A stretch of DNA of 64,000 bases from CBDCXF01 sp965223755 (GTDB lineage Bacteria; Acidobacteriota; Thermoanaerobaculia; Multivoradales; JAHEKO01): the NCBI GenBank assembly GCA_965223755.1, contig CBDCXF010000001.1:806001-870000 (forward strand), in the 5' to 3' direction. Positions within the stretch are counted from its first letter, which is position 1. Each line of letters starts with the position of its first letter. Both the position numbers and the translations under genes were made by a program. The notes under the pieces were generated by a model, which had not been told where the DNA came from, searched no databases, and worked only from the letters and a program-made list of their open reading frames with translations. Below are positions 37,102 through 45,312 of this stretch, one piece after another.

Positions 37102-37512
37102 TCAGAAGTCAAAGAGCGAGTCGAACTCAGACTTGGCGTCAACGCCGCGCTTCGACTCACTCTCAGACTCGATCGACCACGACGCTTCGAAGTACTCGCA
37201 ATCGTTTGCTTTCGCTTTTGCTGTCACCAAAGCGGCTCCCTCCACCCGGCACTCGCGTTCGACCGAGGAGTCAAAGTGACGGCAATGGGTGCAGGTGTGC
37301 AGCGGGGCCTTGCAGCTCGCGCAAACCGCCTGATTTTCGAGTTCGGCGACCTCATTTCGGGCCGAGCAGACCCGACAGCGAAAGACAGCGTGACTCGGAG
37401 CCCCCAATCCGCGGCCGCGCGGCCCTTCCTTTCGAGGACGCTTCAGATCGCCGCTTCCACGTTCGTGGGGCTGATCGTCTTGATAGCCGGACTGGCGGTA
37501 TTTGCGACTCAT
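37102..37512 (-). CDS. Small Cys-rich (zinc-ribbon-like) protein
   Basis: 136 residues. The N-terminal 40 residues are basic and low-complexity (DDQPHERGSGDLKRPRKEGP). The centre has paired cysteines FRCRVCSARNEV and VCASCKAPLHTCTHCRHFD, then ECRVEG and NDCEYFE, giving at least eight Cys in CxxC-type arrangements consistent with two zinc sites. The acidic tail (SKRGVDAKSEFDSLFDF) resembles interaction tails. It lies 21 bases downstream of the SPL-family gene and is the last gene of the operon. No function is known to me. Confidence 0.8.
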   Translation of the reverse strand: MSRKYRQSGYQDDQPHERGSGDLKRPRKEGPRGRGLGAPSHAVFRCRVCSARNEVAELENQAVCASCKAPLHTCTHCRHFDSSVERECRVEGAALVTAKAKANDCEYFEASWSIESESESKRGVDAKSEFDSLFDF

Positions 37513-37533
37513 TCCGATGATCCTGTTAGCCGA

Positions 37534-38574
37534 CTATCCTAGCGTGTCGCCTTGGGTGAGGTTGCCGCCGGCGGTGGGGTCCTGTGCGGTTGTGCAATGA
37601 AAGATCCTGTCCTCCGGCAGCCGCGCCCGCAGGCGCTCTTCAATCCAGTCCACCATTTCAGCTTCCAACTCCTCGGGATAGCCCAGTCCTTCTGCCCGCT
37701 GGGAGAACTCTTGCGCCAAAAACGAATCGTCGGGATAGAGCCGCGTGAGATTCTTCAAAAAAGGTTTCGGCATGCGGAAAACACCGACCGACACCGAGTG
37801 GATCGAATCTGTGGGCAGTTCGTCGCAAAGTTGTTCCAAAAGCTCTCCGTAGTCCAAACGAAACGTCGAACTCCAGATCAACGGATCCAGCCGCAATCCG
37901 ACCTGCCAACCGCGTTCCGCCAGGCCTCGTAGTACTTTGAGTCGGCGCTCCACGGCCGGGACTCCGGGCTCGAGTTGGCTTGAGACAGCCTGTGGAGTGA
38001 AGCTCATGGCGACCACACAGTTGGGAATCGGCTCGCGCCGCTCGAGGGCTGCGACCTGAACGCTCTTGGTTCGCAACTCGAGTAGTCCCCGCGGTCGAGT
38101 CGCGAACGCGTCCAGCGCTTGATCGGCGAACCCGGTCAGCCGATCTAGAGCCAGGCTGTCGCAGTCGTATCCGGAGTAGAAGGCGACCTGTTCATCACCA
38201 GCATGCTCTAGTTCGGTGTCGATTTCGTTGACGAAGTCTTCCCAGTTGACAAAGTGAACGTAGTGGGCCGAGCGGAACATGCCCTGCAGGAAGCAATAGC
38301 GGCAGTCGTAGAGGCAGTTGAGCATGTGCGAGAAATAGAAATTGCGATTCACTCCGATGCCGTATTCGTCCGGAGCTGGGAGCACCTTGCGACCGTGCTT
38401 GCGCGCCAAGATCAAAGCTGGTTGTTGCTTCTGCAACCGAAAATCTTGTCGCCGTGGATTGAGGATTTCGCCGAAGCGCTCGATGCCGATAACACGAGCT
38501 TTCGGCATTCGCCCTAAGACAGCCTGCGTTTGCAGCTCGTTTCGCACTTCTCGCTCGACGTAAACCGTTTCAAT
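37534..38574 (-). CDS. Spore photoproduct lyase family radical SAM protein
   Basis: 346 residues from an ATG at 38574 overlapping the end of the nucleosidase-like gene. The radical SAM cluster motif is CLYDCRYC (Cys88, Cys92, Cys95) in a context typical of the SplB family (NRNFYFSHMLNCLYDCRYCFLQG over residues 77-99, followed by FVNWEDFVNEIDTEL). Family members in endospore formers repair thymine dimers of spore DNA. In non-spore-formers the substrate is unknown. The conserved additional Cys of SplB could not be placed with confidence. It belongs to a unit with a nucleosidase-like protein and a Cys-rich protein. Confidence 0.88.
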   Translation of the reverse strand: METVYVEREVRNELQTQAVLGRMPKARVIGIERFGEILNPRRQDFRLQKQQPALILARKHGRKVLPAPDEYGIGVNRNFYFSHMLNCLYDCRYCFLQGMFRSAHYVHFVNWEDFVNEIDTELEHAGDEQVAFYSGYDCDSLALDRLTGFADQALDAFATRPRGLLELRTKSVQVAALERREPIPNCVVAMSFTPQAVSSQLEPGVPAVERRLKVLRGLAERGWQVGLRLDPLIWSSTFRLDYGELLEQLCDELPTDSIHSVSVGVFRMPKPFLKNLTRLYPDDSFLAQEFSQRAEGLGYPEELEAEMVDWIEERLRARLPEDRIFHCTTAQDPTAGGNLTQGDTLG

Positions 38575-39406
38575 CATGCTTCCAATGCACACCTTGCAGC
38601 GGTGCATGCAGAGTCTTCAGAACTTCGCGTGAGGTGCGCGCGTCAATTTCCCCTGCGGCAACGATCTCCTGTCCCAAGGCTAGAGTCCGCTCGAGCACGC
38701 GACGCAACTGTGTCTGCTGCGAAGCGCTGAAGTGCCAGCGACGCAGGTAGTCGTCAATGAGGCCTGCCGAGGGCCTTCGGCCGCGTACGACGGTAGCAAT
38801 TCTCGCTAAACGCTCCACCCAGGCATCTATTTCTCGGACTCGGCCGGTCATGAAGGCCTCAATGCGCTTCGCGCTGAGATCCTTCACAGGCGCTTCCGGT
38901 CCGTCGACTCGAACTTTGAGCACGTGCACGCGCTCCAAAGACGCCATCTTCAAAGCCTTGGCGTAAAAACCTGCAGCCTCCATCTCATAGATCGCTGTTT
39001 CGGCGTACTCGGTTTCGACGTGCGAAATCGAGTGCACTTCTGCAGTCGGTTCCGCCACCGGGAAAGGGAATTGCGGATACCAGCTTTCGCCATCTTCGCC
39101 GACGACACGATGAGCGACGACCAGTTGGCCGATCTCACCCCTTCCTCCCCCACAGCCGACATTGATCCATGCCGTCGCAGCATCCGCTTCTTCTCTGAGG
39201 CGAGCGACGCCCCGTGCCGCGGCAGGGGTTCCGACCCCGGAAACCACCAATGCCACTCCATTCCGGCGAAAAATACCGGCGCTGGTTTCGAGGCCGAGCG
39301 TGCCGAGAATCGGACGGGCCTCGCAACGCAGCGCGCAGATGATTCCTACGTCGATCGGCCCCACTTCTGTAGACAACCTAGATCGACTCACTGCGGCCAA
39401 CTTCAT
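38570..39406 (-). CDS. MTA/SAH nucleosidase-like (nucleoside phosphorylase fold) protein
   Basis: 278 residues; the start overlaps the GT2 gene by 29 bases. The N-terminal domain has IGIICALRCEA-like IDVGIICALRCEARPI, a short GVALVVSGVG strand and GCGGGRGEIGQLVVAHRV, matching the nucleoside phosphorylase/nucleosidase fold. AIYEMEAAGFYAKAL corresponds to the EMEAA purine-site signature. The C-terminal 80 residues are helical and atypical. It likely cleaves a nucleoside such as 5'-deoxyadenosine or methylthioadenosine. 5'-Deoxyadenosine is a by-product of radical SAM enzymes, which would suit the adjacent SPL gene. Confidence 0.75.
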   Translation of the reverse strand: MKLAAVSRSRLSTEVGPIDVGIICALRCEARPILGTLGLETSAGIFRRNGVALVVSGVGTPAAARGVARLREEADAATAWINVGCGGGRGEIGQLVVAHRVVGEDGESWYPQFPFPVAEPTAEVHSISHVETEYAETAIYEMEAAGFYAKALKMASLERVHVLKVRVDGPEAPVKDLSAKRIEAFMTGRVREIDAWVERLARIATVVRGRRPSAGLIDDYLRRWHFSASQQTQLRRVLERTLALGQEIVAAGEIDARTSREVLKTLHAPLQGVHWKHD

Positions 39407-40238
39407 GATCCAGCAAGAACTGATAGTGCTTCAGCTTCTCGCGATACGAGCTCGCTCTACTGTGCGATCTCTTCTCAGCTCCCTGCAGCAGTATTCGCAG
39501 TTTGCCTACCATCGTTTCGAGCGTTGCAAGGCGGTCAGCTCGGCTGATACCTGGGACCCGGTAGGCCTGTTCCAAAGCTCGCACCCGGTAGCGGTCCAAA
39601 GCCGGGACGCTACGCGAGAGCTGATCGTCATGGCCTCCGTATTTCACCACCAGCTTCTCATCAAGAAAACAGACCGGAAATCGTGCACAAATCCGCAACC
39701 AGAGATCGTAGTCCTCACACGCCGGCAAGGTCTCGTCGAACCCTCCCATTTCCTCCAAGAGCGACCGTTCGACGATTACCGCAGACGGAGAGATGCAGCA
39801 CAAAGGCAGGCAGTGGCGGTAAATGTATCCTCCCTGCTTGCGGTGCCTGCGCCGCGGATTGACGCGCCGGCCGTGGCGAATCCACTCCTCATCGCAGTGA
39901 GCAATGCGGTACTTGGAGTCGGCGACCGCCGCGAGCTGCCGCTCGAGCTTGGCCGGTTTCCATTCGTCGTCGGAGTCCAGAAATGCGATCCAGTCGGAGC
40001 TGCTCTCCTTAACGCCAAGATTGCGAGCAGCCGATACGCCTTGGCGTTGGCTCTCAATGACCTCGACCTCAGGGAACTCGCATCGTACGGCAGCCGCGGT
40101 GTTGTCGGTCGAACCATCATCAACAATCAGGATCTCATCGGGAGGTCGTGTCTGCATTGCCACGGAGGCCACCGCGCGTACGGTGTGCTGCGGTCGATTG
40201 TAGGTAGGGATTACGGCTGCGACGCTGACGCCAGCCAT
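39378..40238 (-). CDS. Family 2 glycosyltransferase
   Basis: 286 residues. GT-A fold signature at the N-terminus: VAAVIPTYNRPQHTVRAV, IVDDGSTDNTAA, AARNLGVKESSSDWIAFLDSDDEW (the DxD motif), and the acceptor-side ACEDYDLWLR. It likely transfers a sugar from a nucleotide-sugar donor to a surface or lipid acceptor. The C-terminal 80 residues are helical. It is placed between the TPP enzyme (eight bases upstream) and the nucleosidase-like gene; its link to either is unclear. Confidence 0.92.
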   Translation of the reverse strand: MAGVSVAAVIPTYNRPQHTVRAVASVAMQTRPPDEILIVDDGSTDNTAAAVRCEFPEVEVIESQRQGVSAARNLGVKESSSDWIAFLDSDDEWKPAKLERQLAAVADSKYRIAHCDEEWIRHGRRVNPRRRHRKQGGYIYRHCLPLCCISPSAVIVERSLLEEMGGFDETLPACEDYDLWLRICARFPVCFLDEKLVVKYGGHDDQLSRSVPALDRYRVRALEQAYRVPGISRADRLATLETMVGKLRILLQGAEKRSHSRASSYREKLKHYQFLLDHEVGRSESI

Positions 40239-40246
40239 GGCTATCT

Positions 40247-41986
40247 TTAGATCGAAATCGATCCCTTGCGGAAGTCGCTGGCAGCCAAGCGCACATTGAC
40301 CAAGACCGAAGTCCCGCTAGCCGCCAGTTCTTTTGCCTGCTGCAAGGCGGGTTCCAGTTCTTCCTGCGACTCGACGCTGATGCCCGCACCACCCAATCCT
40401 TCGGCGGCCGTTTGGTACTCGGTATGGCGTAGGCGAGTACCGAGGTCGTCGCCGAAAATCTCGACCTGCTCACGGGCGATCTGTGCCCAACTGGCGTCAT
40501 TGCCGACGACTGCGATGATGCCGAGGCCATGGCGTCTGTAAGTGTCGAATTCGCAAAGACTGAAGGCGCAGGATCCATCGCCCCAAAGCAGCCACACTTC
40601 GGACTCTGGCCGCACGAGTTTGGCGGCCAGCGCAAACCCTCCACCGACGCCGAGAGTGCCAAAGGGGCCCGGGTCGAGCCACGAAAGCGGCGCTCTCGGG
40701 CGCAAGGTGTACGAGGCGGTCCCAACGAAGTCACCACCATCGGCGACCAAGACGCTGTCCAAGTCGAGTGCCGGATCCAACGTCCGGAACAACGCCAAAG
40801 GATTGACTCCACCCTCCGTCGCCGTCTCCGCTTGCGAATCGATTCGCTCTTCGCGCTCCGCTTCACGGGCGCGCAGCGTGTCGAACCAGCCGTCGTTGTC
40901 TTTCCATTCGACTCGCTCTCCCAGACTGAGCAGGAAGTCCCCCGGATCAGCGACGATGCCGATCTTCGGCGTCCGATTCTTGACGACTTGCTCGGCGTCG
41001 CGATGGACGCTGACGACATCGGCCTCGCGCGCAATCTGGCGCCCATAGTCCAGGCGAAAGTCGCAAACGACCCCAGCCAAAATGACCAAGTCGGCATCGC
41101 GCAAGGCCTTGCGCCTCTGATGGCGAAGCAGCCGAAGGTCCGCCGGACCCAATAGCCCCCGCGCCATTCCTGAACAGTAGGTCGGAACTCCGATCTTGCG
41201 GACCGCAGCGGCCAGATCGCGAACTTGATCGGCTTGGGTGGTTGCCGAGCTACCGACCAATAGGACAGGACGTTTGGCTTTCGCCAGCTTTTGTGCCACC
41301 CGGCGCACCTCTGACGCCTTGGCTTTGGAGACCTCGGGAAGCGACCACCCGCGCATCGTCGTTCTATCCGCACCGTGGAACAGCTTGCGCTGGTGGCGCT
41401 TGAGATAGGCGCGCGTCGCCCGGGCTCCCAGTGACCCGCCCTTGACGGCCCCGGCGAACATCGCCGCCACTGTTTTTTCGTCGTAAAGCAGATCCACGGG
41501 ACACTCGACGAACACCGGACCTGGCACGCCGTCCACGGACTGCCAGAAGGCCTCTTCCACCGCCGGCGCCAAGTCGCGCACGCGCTCCACCGTGGCCTGC
41601 CACTTGACGTGCGGAGCCATCAAAGACTGCTGATCGATATCCTGCAAGGATCCGCGGCCCTTGAGTACCGTGGCCGTCGCTCCGCCGAGAATGACCACCG
41701 GGGATTCCGCCATCTGGGCGTTCTTGACCGCGGTGATGGTGTTGGTGAGGCCTGGGCCGGCGGTGACCGCCGCGACTCCTGGGATCCCGGTCAACCTGGC
41801 GGTAGCGTCGGCAGCAAAAACGGCATTGCGCTCGTCGCGCACATCCACCACCCGCACGCCGCGACGTTGCGCCTCGACCAGAATCGGAGAGATGTGACCG
41901 CCGCATAGAGTGTAGAGGAACGGAACCTCAAACTGTTCCAAGACTTCGGCCACGTGGGTGCCGCCATTGCGCGTCGAGACGCTCAA
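40247..41986 (-). CDS. Thiamine-diphosphate enzyme, ILVBL/2-hydroxyacyl-CoA lyase 2-like
   Basis: 579 residues, starting with an ATG that overlaps the thioesterase gene by four bases. Three-domain acetolactate synthase-fold enzyme: catalytic Glu52 in DVRDERNAVFAADA, GVAAVTAGPGLTNTITAVK, and the TPP motif GDGSCAFSLCEFDTYRRHGL with VVGNDASW. The C-terminal sequence GNDASWAQIAREQVEIFGDD and the terminal NVRLAASDFRKGSIS resemble human ILVBL (HACL2) more than acetolactate synthase. A 2-hydroxyacyl-CoA lyase role is therefore favoured, with acyl-CoA chemistry also supported by the adjacent hotdog thioesterase gene. It is not a typical IlvB, as no IlvN gene follows. Confidence 0.85.
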   Translation of the reverse strand: MSVSTRNGGTHVAEVLEQFEVPFLYTLCGGHISPILVEAQRRGVRVVDVRDERNAVFAADATARLTGIPGVAAVTAGPGLTNTITAVKNAQMAESPVVILGGATATVLKGRGSLQDIDQQSLMAPHVKWQATVERVRDLAPAVEEAFWQSVDGVPGPVFVECPVDLLYDEKTVAAMFAGAVKGGSLGARATRAYLKRHQRKLFHGADRTTMRGWSLPEVSKAKASEVRRVAQKLAKAKRPVLLVGSSATTQADQVRDLAAAVRKIGVPTYCSGMARGLLGPADLRLLRHQRRKALRDADLVILAGVVCDFRLDYGRQIAREADVVSVHRDAEQVVKNRTPKIGIVADPGDFLLSLGERVEWKDNDGWFDTLRAREAEREERIDSQAETATEGGVNPLALFRTLDPALDLDSVLVADGGDFVGTASYTLRPRAPLSWLDPGPFGTLGVGGGFALAAKLVRPESEVWLLWGDGSCAFSLCEFDTYRRHGLGIIAVVGNDASWAQIAREQVEIFGDDLGTRLRHTEYQTAAEGLGGAGISVESQEELEPALQQAKELAASGTSVLVNVRLAASDFRKGSISI

Positions 41987-42378
41987 CTCGCAGCCTCCAA
42001 TACATGGTGATCCAGCACGGCGCAGCCGAAGACGAAACTGGCCACTACTTGGTCGTCCCGTACCACCTCGACCTCGACACGGGGCCGCCTAGGGTCTCCG
42101 TCCGACTCGGCGCGGGCCACTACCTCGTCGCCAGTACGCACCGGAGCCAAAAAACGACTCTCGGCTTTGGCCAAAACCACCCACGGATCGTTGACCGCGA
42201 GCATCGCAGCGTAGTCGGCGCAACCAAAAATGAATCCGCCATGGACCAGACCCTGTTCGTCCACAGCCATTGCCGCTGAGGTCTCCAACCGAACTTCAGC
42301 ACGGCGTTGCCGCAACTCGACGACCTCGCCACAGAGTTCCTGGGAAATCCCGAGATGAGTTGCCGGCCGCATCCTCAA
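41983..42378 (-). CDS. Hotdog-fold thioesterase (PaaI-like)
   Basis: 131 residues with the single hotdog domain GLVHGGFIFGCADYAAMLAV. That motif carries the His and Gly segment of PaaI/YdiI-type acyl-CoA thioesterases, and the strands RVEVEVVRDDQVVASFVFGC complete the fold. It overlaps P5C dehydrogenase at its start and the TPP enzyme at its end, four bases each, so all three are coupled. It probably hydrolyses an acyl-CoA product of the neighbouring lyase. The substrate is not readable. Confidence 0.85.
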   Translation of the reverse strand: MRMRPATHLGISQELCGEVVELRQRRAEVRLETSAAMAVDEQGLVHGGFIFGCADYAAMLAVNDPWVVLAKAESRFLAPVRTGDEVVARAESDGDPRRPRVEVEVVRDDQVVASFVFGCAVLDHHVLEAAS

Positions 42379-44000
42379 CCCATGTGTGGGTAGCGATAGT
42401 CGATGGGCGGCACCATGGTTTCCTTCATCGCCCGCTGCGAAGTCCAGCGCATCAGATTGGCCGCCGAACCAGCTTTGTCGTTGGTGCCTGAAGCACGAGA
42501 CCCACCGAACGGCTGCTGGCCGACGACGGCTCCGGTCGGCTTGTCATTGATATAGAAGTTGCCAGCGCTATGGCGAAGCTTGCCGGCCATGTGCGCGATA
42601 GTGCGGCGGTCTCGCGCGAAGATCGCCCCGGTGAGCGCATAGGGGCTGGTGGCGTCACAGAGCTCCAAAGTCTCGTCCAGTCTGGCGTCTTCGTAGACGT
42701 GCACGGTCAGAACCGGCGCGAAGATCTCTTCACACATCAGGCGCGAGCGCGGATCCTCGCTGACGACGATGGTTGGGGGTACGTAATAGCCAGTCGAATC
42801 ATCGCCCTTGCCACCGGTGAGAAACTCCATGGAATTCGAATCGTCCACTGCTGCGCAGTAGTCCACGACGTTGTCGAACGAGGCCTGGTCGATGACTGCG
42901 GCCATGAAGTTCGAGAAATCCATCGGCGTTCCCATCCGGACGGTATCCACCATCGCCACCAAACGATCTTTGAGTTCCGGCCACAAGCTGGCGGGAATAT
43001 AGGCGCGAGACGCCGCGGAACATTTCTGGCCCTGGTACTCGAACGCACCCCGCACCAACGCCACCGTCAGAGCTTCGGGGTCGGCGCTGGAATGGGCAAA
43101 GACGAAGTCCTTCCCTCCTGTCTCTCCGACGATCCGAGGGTAGGTCTTGTACTCGGAGATGTTGTCGCCAACGGTCTTCCACATGCCCTGGAATACCGGT
43201 GTTGACCCAGTGAAATGGACGCCTGCCAGATGCGGCGAAGCCATCACCGGGTTACCGACCTTGCTGCCCGAGCCGGGCACAAAGTTGATCACGCCCGGAG
43301 GCAAACCGGCCTCTTCGAGCAAGCGCATGATGTAGTAAGCCGAAAGCACGGCCGTGGACGCAGGCTTCCAAATCACGGTGTTGCCCATCAGTGCTGGCGC
43401 CGTGGGCAAATTGCCGCCGATCGAGGTGAAGTTGAATGGCGTCACCGCGAAGACGAACCCCTCCAAGGCCCGATACTCGACCCGGTTCCACATGCCCGGG
43501 GCGGACATCGGCTGCTCGGCAAGCATCTGCCGCAAGTAGTGGGCGTTAAAGCGCCAGAAGTCCGCCAACTCGCAGGCGGCGTCGATCTCGGCTTGAAACA
43601 CTGTCTTGGACTGGTTGAGCATGGTGGCGGCATTGATGGTGTCGCGCCACGGTCCCGCCAAGAGATCAGCGGCCTTCAAGAACACCGCCGCGCGGTCTTC
43701 CCAGGCCAGCTCCGACCACTCATGCCACGCCCGTTGCGAAGCCTCGATAGCCGCGTTCACTTCGGTGGCCCCGGCCTGATGGAACGAGCCTAGTTGGTGC
43801 TGGTGGTCATGCGGGCAGATCATGGTGCCAGTGTCTCCAGTACGAACCTCCTCTCCACCGATGAGGATCGGCACTTCAACCTGCTCGTCCAACATCGCCT
43901 GCAGTCTCCCCTGCAGCGATTCGCGCTCGGAACTCCCTGCCCCGTACAAGAGGATCGGTTCGTTGCTGGGTTCCGGAACGCTGAATACTCCCTGTGACAT
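42375..44000 (-). CDS. pruA: L-glutamate gamma-semialdehyde dehydrogenase (1-pyrroline-5-carboxylate dehydrogenase)
   Basis: 541 residues. NAD-dependent aldehyde dehydrogenase of proline catabolism. It follows the long-form (TIGR01236) pattern: N-terminal VPILIGGEEVRTGDTGTM, NAD-binding TPFNFTSIGGNLPTAPALMG, catalytic Glu in VGETGGKDFVF, catalytic Cys in GQKCSAASRAYIP, and C-terminal YALTGAIFARDRR with FYINDKPTGAVVGQQPFGG. No proline dehydrogenase gene is adjacent. It begins the acyl-CoA/TPP sub-cluster and is separated from DUF423 by 63 bases. Confidence 0.95.
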   Translation of the reverse strand: MSQGVFSVPEPSNEPILLYGAGSSERESLQGRLQAMLDEQVEVPILIGGEEVRTGDTGTMICPHDHQHQLGSFHQAGATEVNAAIEASQRAWHEWSELAWEDRAAVFLKAADLLAGPWRDTINAATMLNQSKTVFQAEIDAACELADFWRFNAHYLRQMLAEQPMSAPGMWNRVEYRALEGFVFAVTPFNFTSIGGNLPTAPALMGNTVIWKPASTAVLSAYYIMRLLEEAGLPPGVINFVPGSGSKVGNPVMASPHLAGVHFTGSTPVFQGMWKTVGDNISEYKTYPRIVGETGGKDFVFAHSSADPEALTVALVRGAFEYQGQKCSAASRAYIPASLWPELKDRLVAMVDTVRMGTPMDFSNFMAAVIDQASFDNVVDYCAAVDDSNSMEFLTGGKGDDSTGYYVPPTIVVSEDPRSRLMCEEIFAPVLTVHVYEDARLDETLELCDATSPYALTGAIFARDRRTIAHMAGKLRHSAGNFYINDKPTGAVVGQQPFGGSRASGTNDKAGSAANLMRWTSQRAMKETMVPPIDYRYPHMG

Positions 44001-44063
44001 CGCGCGTGTTACTCCTCTGCTCTTGAAGTCGAATCGTTCAGTAGTGTGGCGTGATCGCCGACG

Positions 44064-44423
44064 CTATACAGCTTTCCAAATCTTGAATCCCGCCCACAGC
44101 AGCCCAAAAATGATGGCGCTCCCCCCAATCGGCGCGATCGCTCCCAACCACCGCGGCCCGCCCAAGGCCAAGCCGCCGACGGCGCTGGCGAAAATAACTC
44201 CGCCAGCCAGAACCACCGTTGCTGGAGGACCGATGCCGGCCCCGCGAACACCCGCAAGCCCGAGCACAGCAACGCTGGTCGCCGCGACGAGCCAATATCG
44301 CACCGCCGTCTGCCACTGCTCGAGAGCCGGCGCGTCAACTCGAGACCGCAGCCCGTGGGCACCGAACGCTCCCGCGGCAACACCCACGGCGACCGCCCAG
44401 ATCCCGATCGCGACCCACTTCAC
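44064..44423 (-). CDS. DUF423 family membrane protein
   Basis: 119 residues with four predicted helices (IGIWAVAVGVAAGAFGAHGL; YWLVAATSVAVLGLAGV; PATVVLAGGVIFASAVGGLA; LGAIAPIGGSAIIFGLLWAG). The segment GAFGAHGLRSRVD and the closing IAPIGGSAIIFGLLWAGF are family hallmarks. Function is unknown. The start overlaps the preceding small gene by four bases. Confidence 0.92.
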   Translation of the reverse strand: MKWVAIGIWAVAVGVAAGAFGAHGLRSRVDAPALEQWQTAVRYWLVAATSVAVLGLAGVRGAGIGPPATVVLAGGVIFASAVGGLALGGPRWLGAIAPIGGSAIIFGLLWAGFKIWKAV

Positions 44424-44710
44424 GCCCCTTGCTCCTCCGTCAATCCCTCGGCGAGAGGTTGTATCGACACCACCGCCGCCCGCTCGATGACAACGCGGGC
44501 GTGCTTGGGCCAGACGCCAAAGTCGAAAGCCTTCTGCAGATAGTCGGCGCGACTGAGCTCGTCACCATCTCGATGAATGTCGGCGTCGAGAAGAACCACT
44601 TGCGCGGAATCTTCGTCGTCACAACGCCCAACGACCGTTTCACCGTTGGCGGTCGTCACGACCAACGTAATGCCGTGCAACTGAGACTTGTCTTGGTGGA
44701 ACGTCCCCAT
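44420..44710 (-). CDS. Small conserved hypothetical protein
   Basis: 96 residues, no signal peptide or membrane segment. It is a mixed beta protein (ITLVVTTANGETVVGRCDDE, QVVLLDADIHRDGDELSRAD, KHARVVIERAAVVSIQPLAE). The pattern could be a small beta-barrel fold, but I do not recognise it. It lies three bases after the bacilliredoxin gene and overlaps DUF423. Its coding reality rests mainly on context and codon-like third-position GC. Confidence 0.65.
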   Translation of the reverse strand: MGTFHQDKSQLHGITLVVTTANGETVVGRCDDEDSAQVVLLDADIHRDGDELSRADYLQKAFDFGVWPKHARVVIERAAVVSIQPLAEGLTEEQGA

Positions 44711-44713
44711 TCC

Positions 44714-45175
44714 CTAGCCTCCAGCAGCTTCCTCACTTGGATCTCCAATGTCCGGGTCGCCGAAGTAGCGATCGAACGCCGAGCTCAAGTCGGCCGCCAC
44801 CTCTTCCGCCGATCGACTCTCGATGCGGTGCCGCGGAATGAAGTAGACCAAATCACCGCCCTTGAAGATCGCCATGGACGGGCTGCTTGGAGGAACGTCG
44901 GCAAAATATCCGCGGGCCCGCGCGGTTGCTTCAACATCTTGGCCAGCAAAGACGGTGGCTAGATTCTTCGGGGCTCTGTCGCTGGCCAGAGCTAAACGGG
45001 CACCCGGCCTCGCCTGGCCGGCGGCGCACCCACACACCGAATTGACGATCAACAATGCGCCGTCGTCAGACGCCTCCATAAAGTCATCGACTTCCGCCGC
45101 TGACCGAAGTTCCTGAAACCCTGACGATGTCAGTTCATCTCTCATTGGCTGTACCAGTAACGGGCTGTAGCGCAT
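44714..45175 (-). CDS. BrxA/BrxB family bacilliredoxin
   Basis: 153 residues. Thioredoxin-like fold with the CGC active site (Cys48, Cys50) in LLIVNSVCGCAAGQARPGA, which is the family signature, and the terminal region DVPPSSPSMAIFKGGDLVYF. These enzymes remove bacillithiol from S-bacillithiolated proteins. The start at 45175 is an ATG. It opens a run of minus-strand genes with small or no gaps. It implies, but does not prove, that the organism makes bacillithiol. Confidence 0.9.
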   Translation of the reverse strand: MRYSPLLVQPMRDELTSSGFQELRSAAEVDDFMEASDDGALLIVNSVCGCAAGQARPGARLALASDRAPKNLATVFAGQDVEATARARGYFADVPPSSPSMAIFKGGDLVYFIPRHRIESRSAEEVAADLSSAFDRYFGDPDIGDPSEEAAGG

Positions 45176-45312
45176 GGACTAAAACTCCCTTGAAACGAAA
45201 GGCACGAATCGCTGCCGTTAAAATCGAATTGTGCAGTCGGCTGGTAACTTCACAGCCTGCGAAGGCTTGCTTGCCACTGCTTCCGACCGCCTATTCTAAC
45301 GCTGGAGACGCC

